Both the position numbers and the translations under genes were made by a program. This document shows, piece by piece, positions 11,256 to 24,095 of a stretch of DNA of 64,000 bases (within the stretch, counting starts at the first letter, position 1; each line of letters opens with the position of its first letter). Source of the stretch: Hippasteria phrygiana (Eukaryota; Echinodermata; Asteroidea; Valvatida; Goniasteridae); contig JAZGUH010000376.1 of assembly GCA_037893225.1 (NCBI GenBank), positions 372,001-436,000 on the forward strand. The letters are read 5' to 3'. The notes below the pieces were generated by a model. It was not told the DNA's origin and searched no databases. It saw only the letters and a list, made by a program, of their open reading frames with translations.

Positions 11256-12894
11256 GTTTGATTTTTAGTCATAGAATACCTAACCGGCACTTTTTCACAG
11301 CTTTACAGGTGGAATTAAACTTCCCTGCCAACCAATGGCCACATCATCCTGCCGCAATTCAGGCAATAGGCAGTTTGACTCACCCATCCAAACTGGCCAC
11401 ACTGATGAGATGTTTTCCATCTTAGTTTGATGACATCCAGCAGGGGTCCTTTTCTTCACTGTTGACATTGAAGAACATCAGCCACCTACACATGTAGCTG
11501 CTTAGTGTCTGGCCATAGTAATTTTGAGATACAGTGTTGGGGGATCTGTAGCCTAAGGCTATTAATTCAGCCTCACAGAAATGGAGATTTTGGGTTTTCC
11601 TGTGAGTGTTTGATTTACAAAAGTACCCTGCAATTCTTTACCGTGCTGTCTGATCCAACATTATGGGAACAGGCTGTGCAGCCAGTCCCTGGTGGGACTA
11701 ATGTACATGTTGGTGGTCTTTGTGTTTATTGAACTGAAACATTGTTTTATGCAATTTGGATGAGGACAAACGTACATTTGGTGCCTCTGTAAGGATCGAA
11801 CACTGCCAATTCAACATTTTTATCAAAAAACAAAATTAGTATGAGGTACACTCCTAGAGTAGGTGTCACTTGAAAATGATTTTTATAGAAGCGTGGGAAT
11901 TGAGTAGTCATAGGGTGTGAAGGTCAGGAGGTATTAGTTACATGTGTTTGTACTTACTGTACAAAACATGCAGGGTAACCTTGCAGCATCTGCATCAGTC
12001 AACCGATGATAGCAAAGTGATCAGTGGCATAAATCTCTATCCAGAAATTGCAGGGATAAAGAAACCGTAAATTGATGCTTTAAAAAAAAAACAATGTAAA
12101 AAGTGGTAGGGATATCCTAATCCTATCCCAGATCTTCTGGACCCCGATCCCCCCCCATACCCCCCGGACAAAAAAATGGTGGGGAAATATCCCAAATCAG
12201 CCCCCACAGTACACCCCGGATACAACCCTCCATCCACAAGTTCATAATTCAAAGCTGCTTGCATTTCACAAGTGAAATTTGGCTAGTAATGCAATTGATT
12301 GGAAAAGCTTGACCTTCGGATAATGTATGCCTCTGTTCGAGTTGTGACCACAGGGTATGTTCGTAGTCAATTTTTCAATTTTCATTTTGTTCAGTCCAAA
12401 AATAGTTCATTAGTAAAACCATTTGGTTCACTGTCACTTTTGTTTCTAGCAGTACTTGATAATTTGGGCCAACCCCTTCCCTGAGACAAGTTGATGTTAA
12501 ACCTGAATGGCTGTATGTGTGCCACATTTTGTTATTCTCAGATTCGATCTGCAATCTGTCAAAATTCTCGCAGGACAGCTTTATTAATTGTGTCCCAATC
12601 CTAGTGGCCTCAGACTTTCTGACTGCTCTGAAGTTCAAGGCTTTCTATTGGTCTCCGTCAAGGATCTGTCCCTTCTGCACTACTTCGTAAATTCCGGTAC
12701 GGTGCATCCAGTGAAGACTGTATTCCCTTAGAAACTGTATAGTTCATCCCCACTTTTACTCAGATGAAACGAAACCATCCAGACTGTATTTATAATGACT
12801 GTTTTCACCATGATTTAATAACCAAGAACAGTACTCAGTTTGGGAGACATTCTCATATACATGTATAGACCCATACATAAAAGAATTGTGCCTA
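11256..12894. other. No gene recognised
   Basis: Unique AT-rich DNA between the two inverted repeat arms. Short ORFs only. Confidence 0.45.
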
Positions 12895-13203
12895 CTCTAA
12901 TAGAGTACCGAAGTCTGACGTCAGTTGACATGACAACTGGCTCCAAACAGCCAGTCATGCAAACACACTGACACAAATAACAAAAGTATTCTGCTTCCAA
13001 ACATTGCATTGACGTCATCATTTCGGTACTACATTAGCCTTCTTGAGACATGATGGACAAATTAGGAAGGCACTCTTTGGTTGCGATTGAACCTTATGCA
13101 AGGTGGTGAATATCAACCCCTTGCTCATTTAAACAAATCAGGTGCCCCGAAGAAATAAAACATGTACATCCCTTCAAGAGTACAACACTGAAGTCACTAC
13201 AGA
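12895..13203 (-). repeat. Dispersed repeat, arm 2 of an inverted pair
   Basis: Inverted copy of 10953-11255, with scattered differences. The left edge continues with TAGAGTACCGAAGTCTGACGTCA, an inverted version of its own inner motif, suggesting a TIR of form TAGAGTACCGAAGT. Confidence 0.65.
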
Positions 13204-13775
13204 ACTTGAACAACAAAGAATCCTATGTAAAAACCATATTCCCAACAATTCTAGATGCTGAAACTCCAAAAACACCTTCTAGAAAGGGCACTTTTAATTG
13301 TGACCTAAGGGAAGACACAAATGTCTTTTAATTTATAAATAATATTTTCACTAGAAAATGAGTATTGATCGATGTATGGTGTATTTAGTTTGGTAATTTC
13401 TCAGCATACAATCCATCATAAGCATCATATATCAAGAATGCTTGTTCTTGTTTGAAATATCAAGTCTTTTGAGAGATGCAAGATATAAATGAGGCTTGGT
13501 GTCAATTGGCTCTCCTGTGTGAAAAAGTGGTGAAAAATGGTCTCCTTATCAGGTCAAGAGCAGATAATGGATTGTTAAGGACACCCTGAAGAGTGTGAAG
13601 GCTCATGTAAAGTGAAATTTACATGTGTGGGACATTGCAAAGTAGGGTTCGTTGGTCTCTGTGGCTATAACATTTTCAAGACTATAGGCCTTTTCACAGT
13701 AAAGTATTCTGCCAAAAATTGGCAGAAATAAAGTCAATAATTATGCCCTGTTCTGTGTGATCAATTGATGCCATA
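13204..13775. other. No gene recognised
   Basis: AT-rich sequence with no repeat shared elsewhere in the window. Confidence 0.45.
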
Positions 13776-14221
13776 TGTGACCCGCTCTGCAAAAAGGGCA
13801 CATAAGTCGCTGTATGCTTTTACGAGTTATGGGCCGTTCAATGTGAAGAGGGTGAACAATTCTTCAAACAAGTGATTTTGAAGGGAGGGAATTTTTTGCA
13901 TCTTTGATACCTATATTATTCTATTTCATAACCAAAATCTTTGATTTCAGTGAGTAAAGTTGGAAAAACAATGTGTTTTTGTCGAGTGCTTCCATCTATT
14001 GCTTTACTTTTTGTTTCTTTAAATGGCTTCTTTCTCCTTAAGTCATTTCAAGAAATTCCTGAAAACAAACATGCAAATTTCCAAATATCTCGTGATTGCA
14101 AAATGCTAGAGACCTCAGACATATACCATATGAAAGCTTATCAAATTGCCTTTCCAGCTATATATAAAACACTACTTTCAAATTTTGCAACACAAGTGTC
14201 CTTTTTGCAGAGCGGGTCACA
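13776..14221. mobile_element. MITE, TGTGACCCGCTCTG family, copy 1
   Basis: Termini TGTGACCCGCTCTGCAAAAA and its reverse complement (to 14221) bound about 446 bp. The interior encodes nothing recognisable; an open frame at 13941-14267 spans the element end and is not conserved. Related copies are at 19094 and 52656, whose termini have G in place of C after CTCTG. Confidence 0.75.
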
Positions 14222-15062
14222 TATTGTACATTACCGGCTAATATGTCTCTGCCAAATTTCAGGTTAATCGGCCAAAGCACATATAAATTTGGACAGGGGC
14301 ACAATGTATGTGCCCATCACTGCTCCAGAGAGAGCCAAAAATGCCTGATCCCGATATAGGTTTAAGTTTGGGAGATTTAATCAGTAGGCCTATGACTGAA
14401 CAGAACAAATAAACCATCAAGTTGGCAGGCTTAATTAAGATGTTAAAATGAGTCTTTTTTACCGTAACGTTAAATGTTGCCTTTTTTCATTTTAATTTAA
14501 AAATGTAATACTTTTATTCAACCGCTGTATCTTTGTTACGTGCATAGTCACGTTTTAAATTGTTTTTAGTATAACATCTTGCAATTCAGCCTTGTGCTTG
14601 AAAATGAAATGAAAGTGAAGTGAAATTTAATAAATGAAAGGTTGTAAATCATTTTTTCTGTAGGATATGCTGTTTGAAACTAAGTTTAAAAAGTCTTGTT
14701 AACCCCCTCGAAAAAGTAAGTAAATAAATCAATAAATCAATAAATAAATCAATAAATACACTTACAGCAAACCAAGGAATGCTAAGATGATCCTTCATTT
14801 TCATGTTTCTTCAATTTCTTTGTATGATGTCTGAAGTCAAATATCAATTTACCAAGCGTTCAAACAAGAAATGTTATCCAAATTTGGATCAATTTTGAAA
14901 CCTCTCCATCCACCCAGGCCAGCAACAGTGCATACATGTATGCAACAAGAAAACCAATGTTTATACAGTGGTTCACATATCATTCAAAGGCTAATGACAT
15001 TATCAGTTAAACTGTCAAGATCACATCAGCCCAACTCCCCATCTCCTGTAAGTCCACCTGTC
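14222..15062. other. No gene; simple AT repeat
   Basis: Contains a (AATAAATC)-like simple repeat at about 14716-14758. No coding signal seen. Confidence 0.5.
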
Positions 15063-15543
15063 AGGGTGCACCCCACTAATTCCAGCTCCATTGACAACAG
15101 TGTAAAATCAACAAAGTTCAGGGCCAAATAACCTGTACCCCAGCATCACTGGGGTCTACAAAAACAAATGTCACTTATTGTCTGATCTTTTATCTTTCAT
15201 TTTCTGTTCTATTTTTGGGGGGTTAACTAATTACATTTGTTATTATTGACACAAAACAAACCCACCTCCAAAAAGTCCTATTTCCCAAGCTGATCAACAG
15301 CCATTTTTAACATGGCATCCCTCCACTTTATCGGGCAAATAGGACCTATTTTTCAACAGTAATTTTATCAAGTCTGCACACAGATGGAAGCCCAGAAACC
15401 AGGGAGTTGATGCTGGGCTATGTTTACACAATCCCACAATTTTTGGAGGCACAAACTCTCCTTTTTCAAAACAAGTTGTGGGTATACATTTTATGTTGAT
15501 GAGCTGGCGCATAAATTCGGACATGAATTAGTGTAGTGCACCC
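15063..15543. mobile_element. MITE, AGGGTGCACC family, copy 1
   Basis: Termini AGGGTGCACCCCACTAATTC and GAATTAGTGTAGTGCACCC enclose about 480 bp. This is more than 90 percent similar by eye to the element at 23613-24095. A 76-codon minus ORF (15294-15524) is present in both copies but shows amino-acid-changing differences, so I treat it as chance. Confidence 0.75.
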
Positions 15544-16677
15544 GTCAGCCTCAGTGCCTACACCAGGGCTTTTTTTGTGGATGCCAACTGGTGCAGTGTT
15601 GGTGATTCATAATCTAGATTTCCTGAAGTATGTAGAGAGGAGATCTGTCCCTGGTTGCTGAGCAGCTTGTTGAAAGTACACTTGAAGGAACTGGATAATC
15701 AGTCACACATCACTTGGATGAGAAACAATTAAATTTTCAAAAGTGGAAGGTGTTGGATGGGTTTTTGACCTTGGCCCTTCATTCTTGGACGTTCATTCTT
15801 CCATGCTTTGATCTGGCGGTTAATGGGCAGATGGTGGAGAGAGTGGTTGGGAAGAAGAATTGTTGACTACATGTATATTCCTGACATCTGGCTTCAACAC
15901 TAGTGGGTCAACACTTGTGGCTGAATGCTGTTGGATATTAAAATCAAAACTGGCCTTCTTAGTCACAAAGTTACCTTTAGGGAACACTTGTAATGTTCCA
16001 GTGAGAACACTGCATTTTCTTACGAGGAACAGTGTACATACATTGTATAGGAGAATCAGGGATAGCACTTTTTGTATCATGTCTGCTGTCATCACCAGTT
16101 TCTCAAATGTCACCCATTACTATTTTTAGGTAGGCCTATTATTTGAATATGTAGAATCTGTTTTACTGGAATAATTATGTTCATGCATTTTGATCCATTC
16201 ATGTAAATACATGTACTTTTCTCTCAGTGGGTAAATCCTCTAGATCCACTGCCTATCAAAAAGATTGTCCAACTATAATTCAGGTTTTGACAGCTGCATG
16301 CGATTCAAACAGTGTTTGTAGATTGAAGTTGCCAGTTGGGCCTAACCTGGAAGTTAGTCACCAGAGGAGAAAGTCAAAGTGTCACGTTGCTTAAATAAAT
16401 TCATCAAGTTCTATATGGTGGTGGATTTGGGGGCCCTGCCTCCTGTCATTTGTATGGCATGATTAATTGCAGTGAATTGATTTAATAAGACCTACACACA
16501 CCATATGGCAAGATTTGGCGTCATCACTGGGATTGTCTGGTTTACCACACACTAAGACTAGGATCATGCTTCATGCATGAGACAAGTCAAGTTACATTAC
16601 ATTTGATTCTAGGGACATAATTACAGGGTACAGGTACTCCTTTTTGTTGTAACAGCTACCCAGAACAGTGTTTCATT
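15544..16677. other. No gene recognised
   Basis: Unique AT-rich DNA with no domain-bearing ORF. Confidence 0.45.
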
Positions 16678-17057
16678 AGCCGTGTCTGCATTGAATTTAT
16701 TTTTGGTAAAACGTACCGAGACTGTTGTCTAATTGACCAATATAAGTCCAGTGCAGACAGCCGGTAAATTTTCCAAATTGTCAAGTGTCGATCGTCGGTT
16801 GTCAGTTTACCCCTCCGCAGCGGGAACTTTTACAGGGCCAACCGTGTAACGGAAGATTTACGTGGCCAGTTTTATGTCGCTGAAAGTCCAGTGCGGACAG
16901 CCACTGTAATGTAAAAAATGCATTTTGATCACTGCAAAGTTTACGTGGCCAAGGACTTTCCATGAGCCGTGTAATCCAAGTGCGGATGCACAGAAGAATA
17001 TACCACAGTGGAATGTTAACAATCACGGTGGAATGTTAACAATCATGCACGGTAACT
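16678..17057. mobile_element. AGCCGTGTCC-family MITE, truncated on the right
   Basis: Starts AGCCGTGTCTGCATTG and follows the element at 61281 (GTAAAACGTACCGAGACTG..., CCACAGTGGAATGTTAACAA). Instead of the expected inverted right end it runs into a different repeat at about 17058. Confidence 0.6.
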
Positions 17058-17288
17058 TTTGGTACATTGGTACATGCACACGACCAATCTCGGTGATCGT
17101 TGCACGGATGCCGCATCGATGCGAACATTTTGGAGGAGGTCTCGATCCCTGTCACGACCCGCACGGGACCCATGCGATTTTGGTGACCGAGATACACTTT
17201 TGCACGGCACGAAATCTGTGCGCTTGTGACATCAATGTGATTTCATCGCCCAGTACCCGTGTTTCTAACTGTCGTGTGAAACAGGCTT
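17058..17288. mobile_element. Fragment of the AGCCTGTTTCACACG family
   Basis: The right terminus CGTGTGAAACAGGCTT is at 17273-17288. The interior (GCATCGATGCGAACATTTTGG, CCCATGCGATTTTGGTGACC) matches inverted parts of the intact element at 47297-49165. Confidence 0.65.
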
Positions 17289-17497
17289 GGACTTTTGCAC
17301 AGTTTTGCATCCGACTCAGATTGGGACTCGACTACAGCCTTGTTGGGCATAATACAAGCTATTTTTAACTATCAGACTTGCACAAGTGTCGGTTTAATGT
17401 TAGCCCAGATGATTGTCTGTGGGGTGCTTTGTTAATTTCCATTTTTCATTTCCATCTACAAGTAGAAACATTGAATCACTGCATGGCAGTACATACA
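17289..17497. other. No gene recognised
   Basis: Short unique spacer. Confidence 0.4.
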
Positions 17498-17725
17498 TGC
17501 AGTGGCGTAGCTAAGGGGGTGCGTGGGGGAGGGGGAGGGGGAGGGGGCGCACACCCCCTATAAAAAATGGTCACCCCCCAGTCGTCCCCCCACTGAAAAT
17601 TTCGCAACCGCAGAAAATAATAGCATTATAAAGAAAAATCACTGTGAGCGCCCCCCTCCCCCACTGTAACATCCAGCCCCCCCAATCACCCCCCTATGGA
17701 GACATCCCTGGCTATGCTGCTGCAT
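17498..17725. repeat. Repeat with GCAGTGGCGTAGC-like ends and C/G-rich interior
   Basis: The left end GCAGTGGCGTAGCTAAGGGGG and right end CCTGGCTATGCTGCTGC are inverted relatives. The interior is alternating G-rich then C-rich tracts, a layout seen in widespread non-autonomous elements of marine invertebrates. Confidence 0.55.
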
Positions 17726-18252
17726 ACATGTAGCCACGTATGAAAGCCTAAAAACATGAAAGCTTGGATAGCTTTATTTGCCCACTTACCTGGCCCAGCT
17801 GGAAAGAAATCTAGGCCACACCACTGGATCATGTCCTTGTTGAATTAAATCAAATCAAACACCAGCCAATCATGAGCCAATCAACTGTCATGAGACGGGA
17901 AATATATCCTAAATGCTGCAGATAGTCTTTCACTTGAGTGAATCGTTGAATTGCTTCAACTGCACTGAGCTAATGGATGGAAATTTAATAATCTGTAAAT
18001 GTCAACCAAACATGAATGTTAATGTTTTTCATCTCTGATTCTTTGAACCGAGGCCCACCCGTCATGACATTTGTTTGGCTAGTGCTGGGAGCTAGTAATT
18101 GCCATAAACATGTATGTAGGTCACCAACAATGCATTGCAGGCTATCAGTTATGTCACTGTCGAAGGCAAAAGCTAAATGTATAGTTTCTATATTTATCTC
18201 ACTCTGTTTCCTTTATTTGACTGTCATACTCTGCCAGTGCATGTGGGTGTGT
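17726..18252. other. No gene recognised
   Basis: Unique DNA; short ORFs only. Confidence 0.4.
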
Positions 18253-18600
18253 TGGGGTATTCATACCGTGGACGAAAAATGCCAGAGAACAAAAGAGAAC
18301 AATATCGTCCGCGATTCCCCAGCATACGTCCGCGATTGGGAGTGTGTACAAAACCTATGGAGGTCTTCCGAAAAAGTTCAAGTACAAACAAAAGAGGAAC
18401 AATAGGACGTTCACGTTTGGAGGTCGATACACGACTGAGTGTGTGAGTATGTATATAATACCGGCAATCGTGGACTAGGGACAAAAGGGTTACGGCATAG
18501 ACAAAGGGTCCACGTTTGCCTTGCGAAAAAGTTAGAGTATAAACAAAAGAGGAACAATGGGAGGTCCACGATTGCACCCGTTTACATGACTGTGTGTGTG
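18253..18600 (-). repeat. Repeat with TGTAAACGGGTGCAATCGTGG end, internally reiterated
   Basis: Matches 24905-25085 in inverse orientation. The phrase ACAAAAGAGGAACAAT and a GT(C/T)CACG(A/T)TTG word recur two to three times inside, so the element is partly built of internal repeats. A (TG)n run follows at 18591-18609. Confidence 0.6.
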
Positions 18601-18609
18601 TGTGTGTGT

Positions 18610-19093
18610 AAGGGCAGTGGTGGTGCTGGTGTTTGTAATACCTAATGATGAAGATGGAATTGAACTCCTTTTGTCACATCTCACTAGCAATATCCTGTTT
18701 GAAATTGGCAAGGAACTAAATTGTCTGGACAAATGAAATTGGCAGTGAAAGGATATTTGTGTGAAACTCTCTATCTTAGCCTGTAGTGACATTTCACAGA
18801 ACCTATTTATTAGACTTGATCAGCTGTAAGCCACACTGTCTAGACACGTTCATCAAAATGTTGTTACGGAATTTTCTGCATATGTTAAAGGTGTTCTATT
18901 TTAATCATTGTGGGAGTACAAATGTGCTTGAAATTATACAATTGAAAATCCACATCTTAGATGTGATTGGCTCTGTGTCTTTTGCTGCACAAAAAAAGAA
19001 AATATGTCTGTCATTCTTCCCACCAAATTGTAACACCTGTAAAACAAGAAACCATAATGTTACAAACATCAGTCGTCAACTCCTGGCCAAAAA
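18610..19093. other. No gene recognised
   Basis: AT-rich unique DNA. Confidence 0.4.
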
Positions 19094-19542
19094 TGTGACC
19101 CGCTCTGGAAAAAGGTATATCATGTCACAAAATATGCAAAATTAGTTTTATGTTTGTTTGGAAAGCCTGCAATGTAAGCTTTCATTTGGTACATGATAGA
19201 GTTTCAAAGCCCTTTCTGTTCTGGAGATATATCGTATTTTTGCATATTAATTAGTTCTATGGAGTTCAAATTGCATAACAGAGAAAACAGGCTTTGAAAT
19301 AGCTAGTTCTAATACAATGCAATGGAACAATGCACTCTAAAAAGGTAATTTGTTTTCACTTTATTCACTGAAATCAACATTGTTGTGCACCAAACCTGAA
19401 ACTTTAGATATTTAAGATGTCATTTAAGACAAAAAACAAAAATTTTATTTTGACGAAAAATTTTACCCTCTCAACGTTGAAAGGGCCATTAAACGTAAAT
19501 GCATAGCGCGACTTATATCACCTTTTTCTGGAGCGGGTCACA
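19094..19542. mobile_element. MITE, TGTGACCCGCTCTG family, copy 2
   Basis: 449 bp between TGTGACCCGCTCTGGAAAAA and its reverse complement. Closely similar along its whole length to 52656-53101 and more distant from 13776-14221. Confidence 0.8.
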
Positions 19543-19792
19543 AATGTATGACTCAAAACTTTGAAAGTGAGAAAACGCATATTTTGTATTAAGGGGCCAA
19601 ATGCCAAAATCATGTAGAAAGAAATTGTGAAAAAAATATAGCAATAAAAATAATCATTCAAATATATTTTTTTCTGAGAAGCTTCAAGCTTATGAAATAT
19701 TCCTCTGCACATTGTGTCCTCTTGTGGTAATGAAGAGTCGGCACACTTTCTCTACATGTGCCTATAGTGCATGCGCTCATCAGTTTTTGAGT
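19543..19792. other. No gene recognised
   Basis: Short unique AT-rich spacer. Confidence 0.4.
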
Positions 19793-20466
19793 GTGGGTCA
19801 TAGGGGTCCAATTTTGGTGTCCCTGTTACATCTGACATGTAGGCCTATAGGATTTTGCAATTCACTGAAATTCTTTATATAATGCCTTCTATCTCAAAGG
19901 GTAAATATGTAAAGCAAAGTACCTACCAAACAAGTAAAAAATAGTGTGAGGTTGATTTCAGTGATACTTGATGGGAAATGACACAGTTCTGATGGGTGTA
20001 ACAGGGACACCAAAACATGTCACACTTTTGGACCCCTAACATAGGCGGATCCAGGATTTTTCCAAAGGGGGGGGTCCAACTTTCAAAGTGGGGGGGGGGG
20101 GACATACTGTGCTCAAAACTAACGCGAGCGCAAAGCGCGAAGCTCTTACGGCGTGGGGTTCTAGATGCTCTGCGGTGCGATCTGAGGCAATTTCTGACCA
20201 CTTTAACCAAAAAAATTTGGAACAAAAGATCATCATTATTAAACATCATTTTCGAGTTAAAGAGCTAAATAATCAAATATAGGCTACAATTTTTATTCGG
20301 GGACGACAAAAAGTCGGGGTGGGGGGAACAAACGATATGACGTCTCCCACTTTAATAAGTATGTGTTCGTGTGGGGGGGACAAGTCTTCCCCCCTCCCCC
20401 CCCTCCCTAATTAAAAAAAAAAAAAAAAAAAGGATCCGCCTGTGCCTAATTTATAGAATGACCCGT
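19793..20466. mobile_element. GGGTCAT-ended repeat carrying a nested insertion
   Basis: The outer element (GTCCAATTTTGGTGT..., TGTCACACTTTTG...) matches the uninterrupted copy at 59590-59856. At about 20041 it is split by a second element, and its right end TTTATAGAATGACCC resumes at about 20450. Confidence 0.65.
20042..20443. mobile_element. Nested element with AGGCGGATCC ends
   Basis: Ends AGGCGGATCCAGG and AGGATCCGCCTGT. The interior has poly-G then poly-C tracts, an 18-A run and a GCGAGCGCAAAGCGCG word. It is inserted into the 19793-20466 repeat, so it is younger. Confidence 0.65.
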
Positions 20467-21110
20467 GTGCATGCATTCAAGTTAAAATGGAAGTCTAAAA
20501 GTAGCATGAGATACTGCTACATGTAGATCATGCATCTCCTCGGTAGGGGGCCGAAAATTGCCTACGCCGGCCAAATCACGATTTGTGAGCCCTCAAATTC
20601 TCTGCTGTTAGAGCATTTTATGGGCCATAAACCTGAGGGTTTGCAAAAGGGATCGTTGGAAGCGGTGCACAGGACTGCCAGCTTGTATTACATGTGAAAT
20701 TTGGATGAAATTGGGCCCTGATGAAAGTGCTCTATTTTGCAATGTAGCGTAGGCATCATTTTTCAAGCTGGCAATGGGCTACGGGACTGCTTTAAGGGGG
20801 GATCATCTTTGGATGGAAATTTCTTTCAAAAGTCATCGGTTAATCTGCACAAAATTGAACAGAAACTGAAAAATGATGAAATAAGCTTTAATTTGATGTG
20901 TGTCTCAAACTAACACATTGGAGAGTCCTAAGTATTTTTCCTGAATTTTGGAAATTGGCATATTTATCATTGGGGTCTATGGAAGTTGATTTACTGGTGT
21001 GCAACTGTAGGTGATGTGACATAAATCGAAGTCCTGAACATAGTGGCCCACCAAAGATGATTATGGGGGCGGGGGGGGGGGGGGGGGGGGGAGGGGGGAG
21101 GGGGCTTACC
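20467..21110. repeat. Low-complexity region with possible small inverted-repeat elements
   Basis: GGATCATCTTTGG (near 20799) and CCAAAGATGATTATGG (near 21051) face each other, suggesting a 260-bp element. A long interrupted G tract occupies 21066-21101. Confidence 0.4.
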
Positions 21111-22120
21111 CAAATATTTCTACATTTTATAATATTTTGTTTTAAAAATACATGTAGTTAATTTGGCATATCGATATGTAGTAGCTAGGCAGCCATTGAT
21201 CCATATAGTGTACACTCCATGCAGCCAACAAAGCAAATGTACTGTAAAGAGAATCTTGTCATTTACTCTTGTGAAAAATTAATAACCTCAATTTGTTGGG
21301 TCTTACATAGTACAAAATATTGTGGGGGGGGGGGGGGGGGGTGGTTGAACTCACACTCCTTACACCTTTACCGAAGCTGTTTGTGGCCTCCGATGAAATA
21401 GAAAATTAATTTAAATACATCTGGTCATGAAACTGAAACCAATTGACTTGGTGGGATGGGGATCACAACAAGTGACTTTTTAACCCGAGTGATTTCATTA
21501 GTATGGCTTTGAAACAAAGGTTGAAAAATATGTGCCTCATAAAATGTCAAATTATATTGATGAGGCTTACATGTAGCCTGCAGCTGTCAGCTGCCTAATA
21601 AAGTAGGGTCATTTGAGACACTGATGTATGTATCACCCAAGATCTATTGAGGTGCATTCTTTCAATCATTGGTGGACATTTAAACCGCAGCGTCTAACAC
21701 CCACGTGCATTGTTGCACACTTTGTGTGGACATTCCTTTGTTGTAGTTAAGACATAACATTTCAAGCCATGTACACTCTCAAATATGAACACTTTTTGGA
21801 TATGAAATTTGGACTGTCATGTCCGTCACTATTTTACTTTATGTTGCTGCTACAACCCCAACACCAATACGCCTCCAAGACCACTTTTCGGAAAGTGGAA
21901 AATGTTGTGTGGACAAATGCACGTGTGCAAGTCCACACAAAATGTCTTGAGATCTTGCATTGTGTGGACATCCACATACATGTATATGCCACCCAGTACT
22001 TGAATGCTAAAGTGATTAGCGCTTTATGAAATTGCAGGAACCCACACGGCAGTGGCATTCTCCACCAGCTAAGTGTAATGGTGCAGTTTCGTTGTTCATT
22101 GAACTATAAAAAGTCACTTA
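21111..22120. other. No gene recognised; poly-G at about 21324-21341
   Basis: ORFs around 21769-22029 show no domain. Nothing else seen. Confidence 0.45.
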
Positions 22121-22744
22121 AGCCCTGTCCGCACTGGACTTTTTTGGGTAAAACTTACCGAGACGATGGGTACTTTCCCATTTTAAGTCCAGTGCGGACA
22201 GCCCAGGACGTTTTCCTCCCAGTTACTTTTCCTGAGTCCAGCGGTTACTTCTACCGGGCAACTGCTGCCCAGGAAAACTGACCAGGTAACTTTTCCCGAG
22301 ACGATAAGTCCAGTGCGGACAGTGCGAGTTGTTAAAAGCGGCTCAGGAAAGCGTACATCCGGTCCAAGTGCAAGGTCATGCTTTACAGGTAAACCACGCA
22401 TGCGCTTTGCATTTGGAAAAATTTCAAATTCCAGTGCGTTGTTCCTCTTTTGGTCGCAATCATGGCAGATATTATTATTGATAAAGTCGGAAGTTTGATT
22501 GGTGCTGAAGACATAGGCCTGCGTGTGCACATCAGCTGGAAAAATGAAAAGGCACGCGTGATTTGGGTAAATCGCGTCAATTAATGTAGAAAGGTCACGG
22601 AAAGCGCCTTCATGAGTCGTTATATTGACAGCTCGTTTACGGTGTCAAGTCCAAGTGCGGACAGTGGTCACATTTGACTATTTTTCATTTTACCATCGTC
22701 TCGGTAAAACCTTGCCAACAAAAATGTCCATTGCTGACACGGCT
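22121..22744. mobile_element. AGCCSTGTCC-family element, copy at 22 kb
   Basis: Starts AGCCCTGTCCGCACTGGACT and ends GACACGGCT; flanked by TTA and TAA. Internal copies of AAGTCCAGTGCGGACAG and its inverse recur. Nearly collinear with 60400-61077. The 3-bp TWA flanks suggest the PIF/Harbinger superfamily, but no transposase is encoded. Confidence 0.75.
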
Positions 22745-23612
22745 TAAGCTAGGGAAAGTTTGATCACCTGCAACTTCTGAACTTTTATTCAAAATTTCCC
22801 AGCACATGTTGTTGGTTTGACACTTCCAGAAAATGAGTGACACTATTTATTTGGTGGGAGACACTTCTAAAATAGGGCAAAAGATAATGTGTAGAAATGT
22901 TCATGCTCTTCACCTAGACTACATGTATGTTTGATATTCTTGAACACTGGACATTCGCCATAGTAAATGACAATGCACCTGTGCTGCATCCAATTAATAT
23001 GACCATTCCTGCTATGACAGCACCCTCTATTGTTCTCCTGGTTATAACAGAAGCATTCTTGACAAGCGAGTGCTAAATTTAAATTTTCACTTGCAATGTG
23101 TCACATTTTGAAATATTCCTTGAAGGTGTGTTTGAACTCTCCTTGAATGGAAAATATGTCCTCGCCATTCACAGAGTCTAGACACAAGACAACCGACAAT
23201 TCTCAGTCCCATATTTGCCTAACAGCAAAGAGGAAATAAAGGATTACAAACACTATTCCCTGTGGTTGGTAACTTGGTCACCGTGTTCAGTGATTGGAAC
23301 CATCTGTTTCTACAGGAGTGCAAGTGTTGATATTAATAATTAGTAATATATCGGCTACCTTTGGAGTGCGGTTCTTCCAAATGAACTGAATGATTAATGA
23401 CCGTGAATTGTGTTTAAAGTTCAAGGTTACAAATCTGACTACTAGGTGCATGTACGGTATGTTGCACCTTGGCTCATGCTGCTGCTATTTTTGGAATGCA
23501 GACAATTAGCCATAATGTAGCCAATGTTTGTTTTTCTCGGAAGCACAGCAGGTATGGCAAGGAATGGACAGGGGAAGCCAGTTATGAGTGTCATTGCAGG
23601 GTTTGTACATGT
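22745..23612. other. No gene recognised
   Basis: AT-rich unique sequence. Confidence 0.45.
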
Positions 23613-24095
23613 AGGGTGCACCACACTAATTCCAGCTCCATTGACAACAGTGTAAAATCAACAAAGTTCAGGGCCCAATAACCTGTACCCCAGCATCACT
23701 GGGGTCTACACAAACAAATGCCACTTATTGTCTGATCTTTTGTCTGTCCATTTCTTTTCTATTTTGGGGGGGTTAACCAATTACATTTTTAATTATTGAC
23801 ACAAAACAAACGCACCTCCCAAAAAGTCCTATTTCCCAAGCCGATCAACAGCCATTTTTAACATGGCATCCCTCCACTTTCTCGGGCAAATAGGACCCAT
23901 TTTTCAACAGTAATTTTATCAAGTCTGCACACAGATGGAAGCCCAGAAACCAGGGAGTTGATGCTGGACTATGTTTACACAATCCCACAATTTTTTGAGG
24001 CACAAACTCTCCTTTTTCAAAAAAAGTTGTGGGTATACATTTTATGTTGATGAGCTGGCGCATAAATTCGGACATGAATTAGTGTGGTGCACCCT
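23613..24095. mobile_element. MITE, AGGGTGCACC family, copy 2
   Basis: Ends AGGGTGCACCACACTAATTC and GAATTAGTGTGGTGCACCCT, more symmetric than the copy at 15063. GTA occurs on both flanks. Confidence 0.8.

Noticed and set aside
15294..15524. 76-codon minus ORF also present at 23845-24075
   Set aside because: Both lie inside copies of the same MITE; the differences between copies change amino acids (for example C/F, P/Q, R/G), so there is no sign of protein-level constraint.
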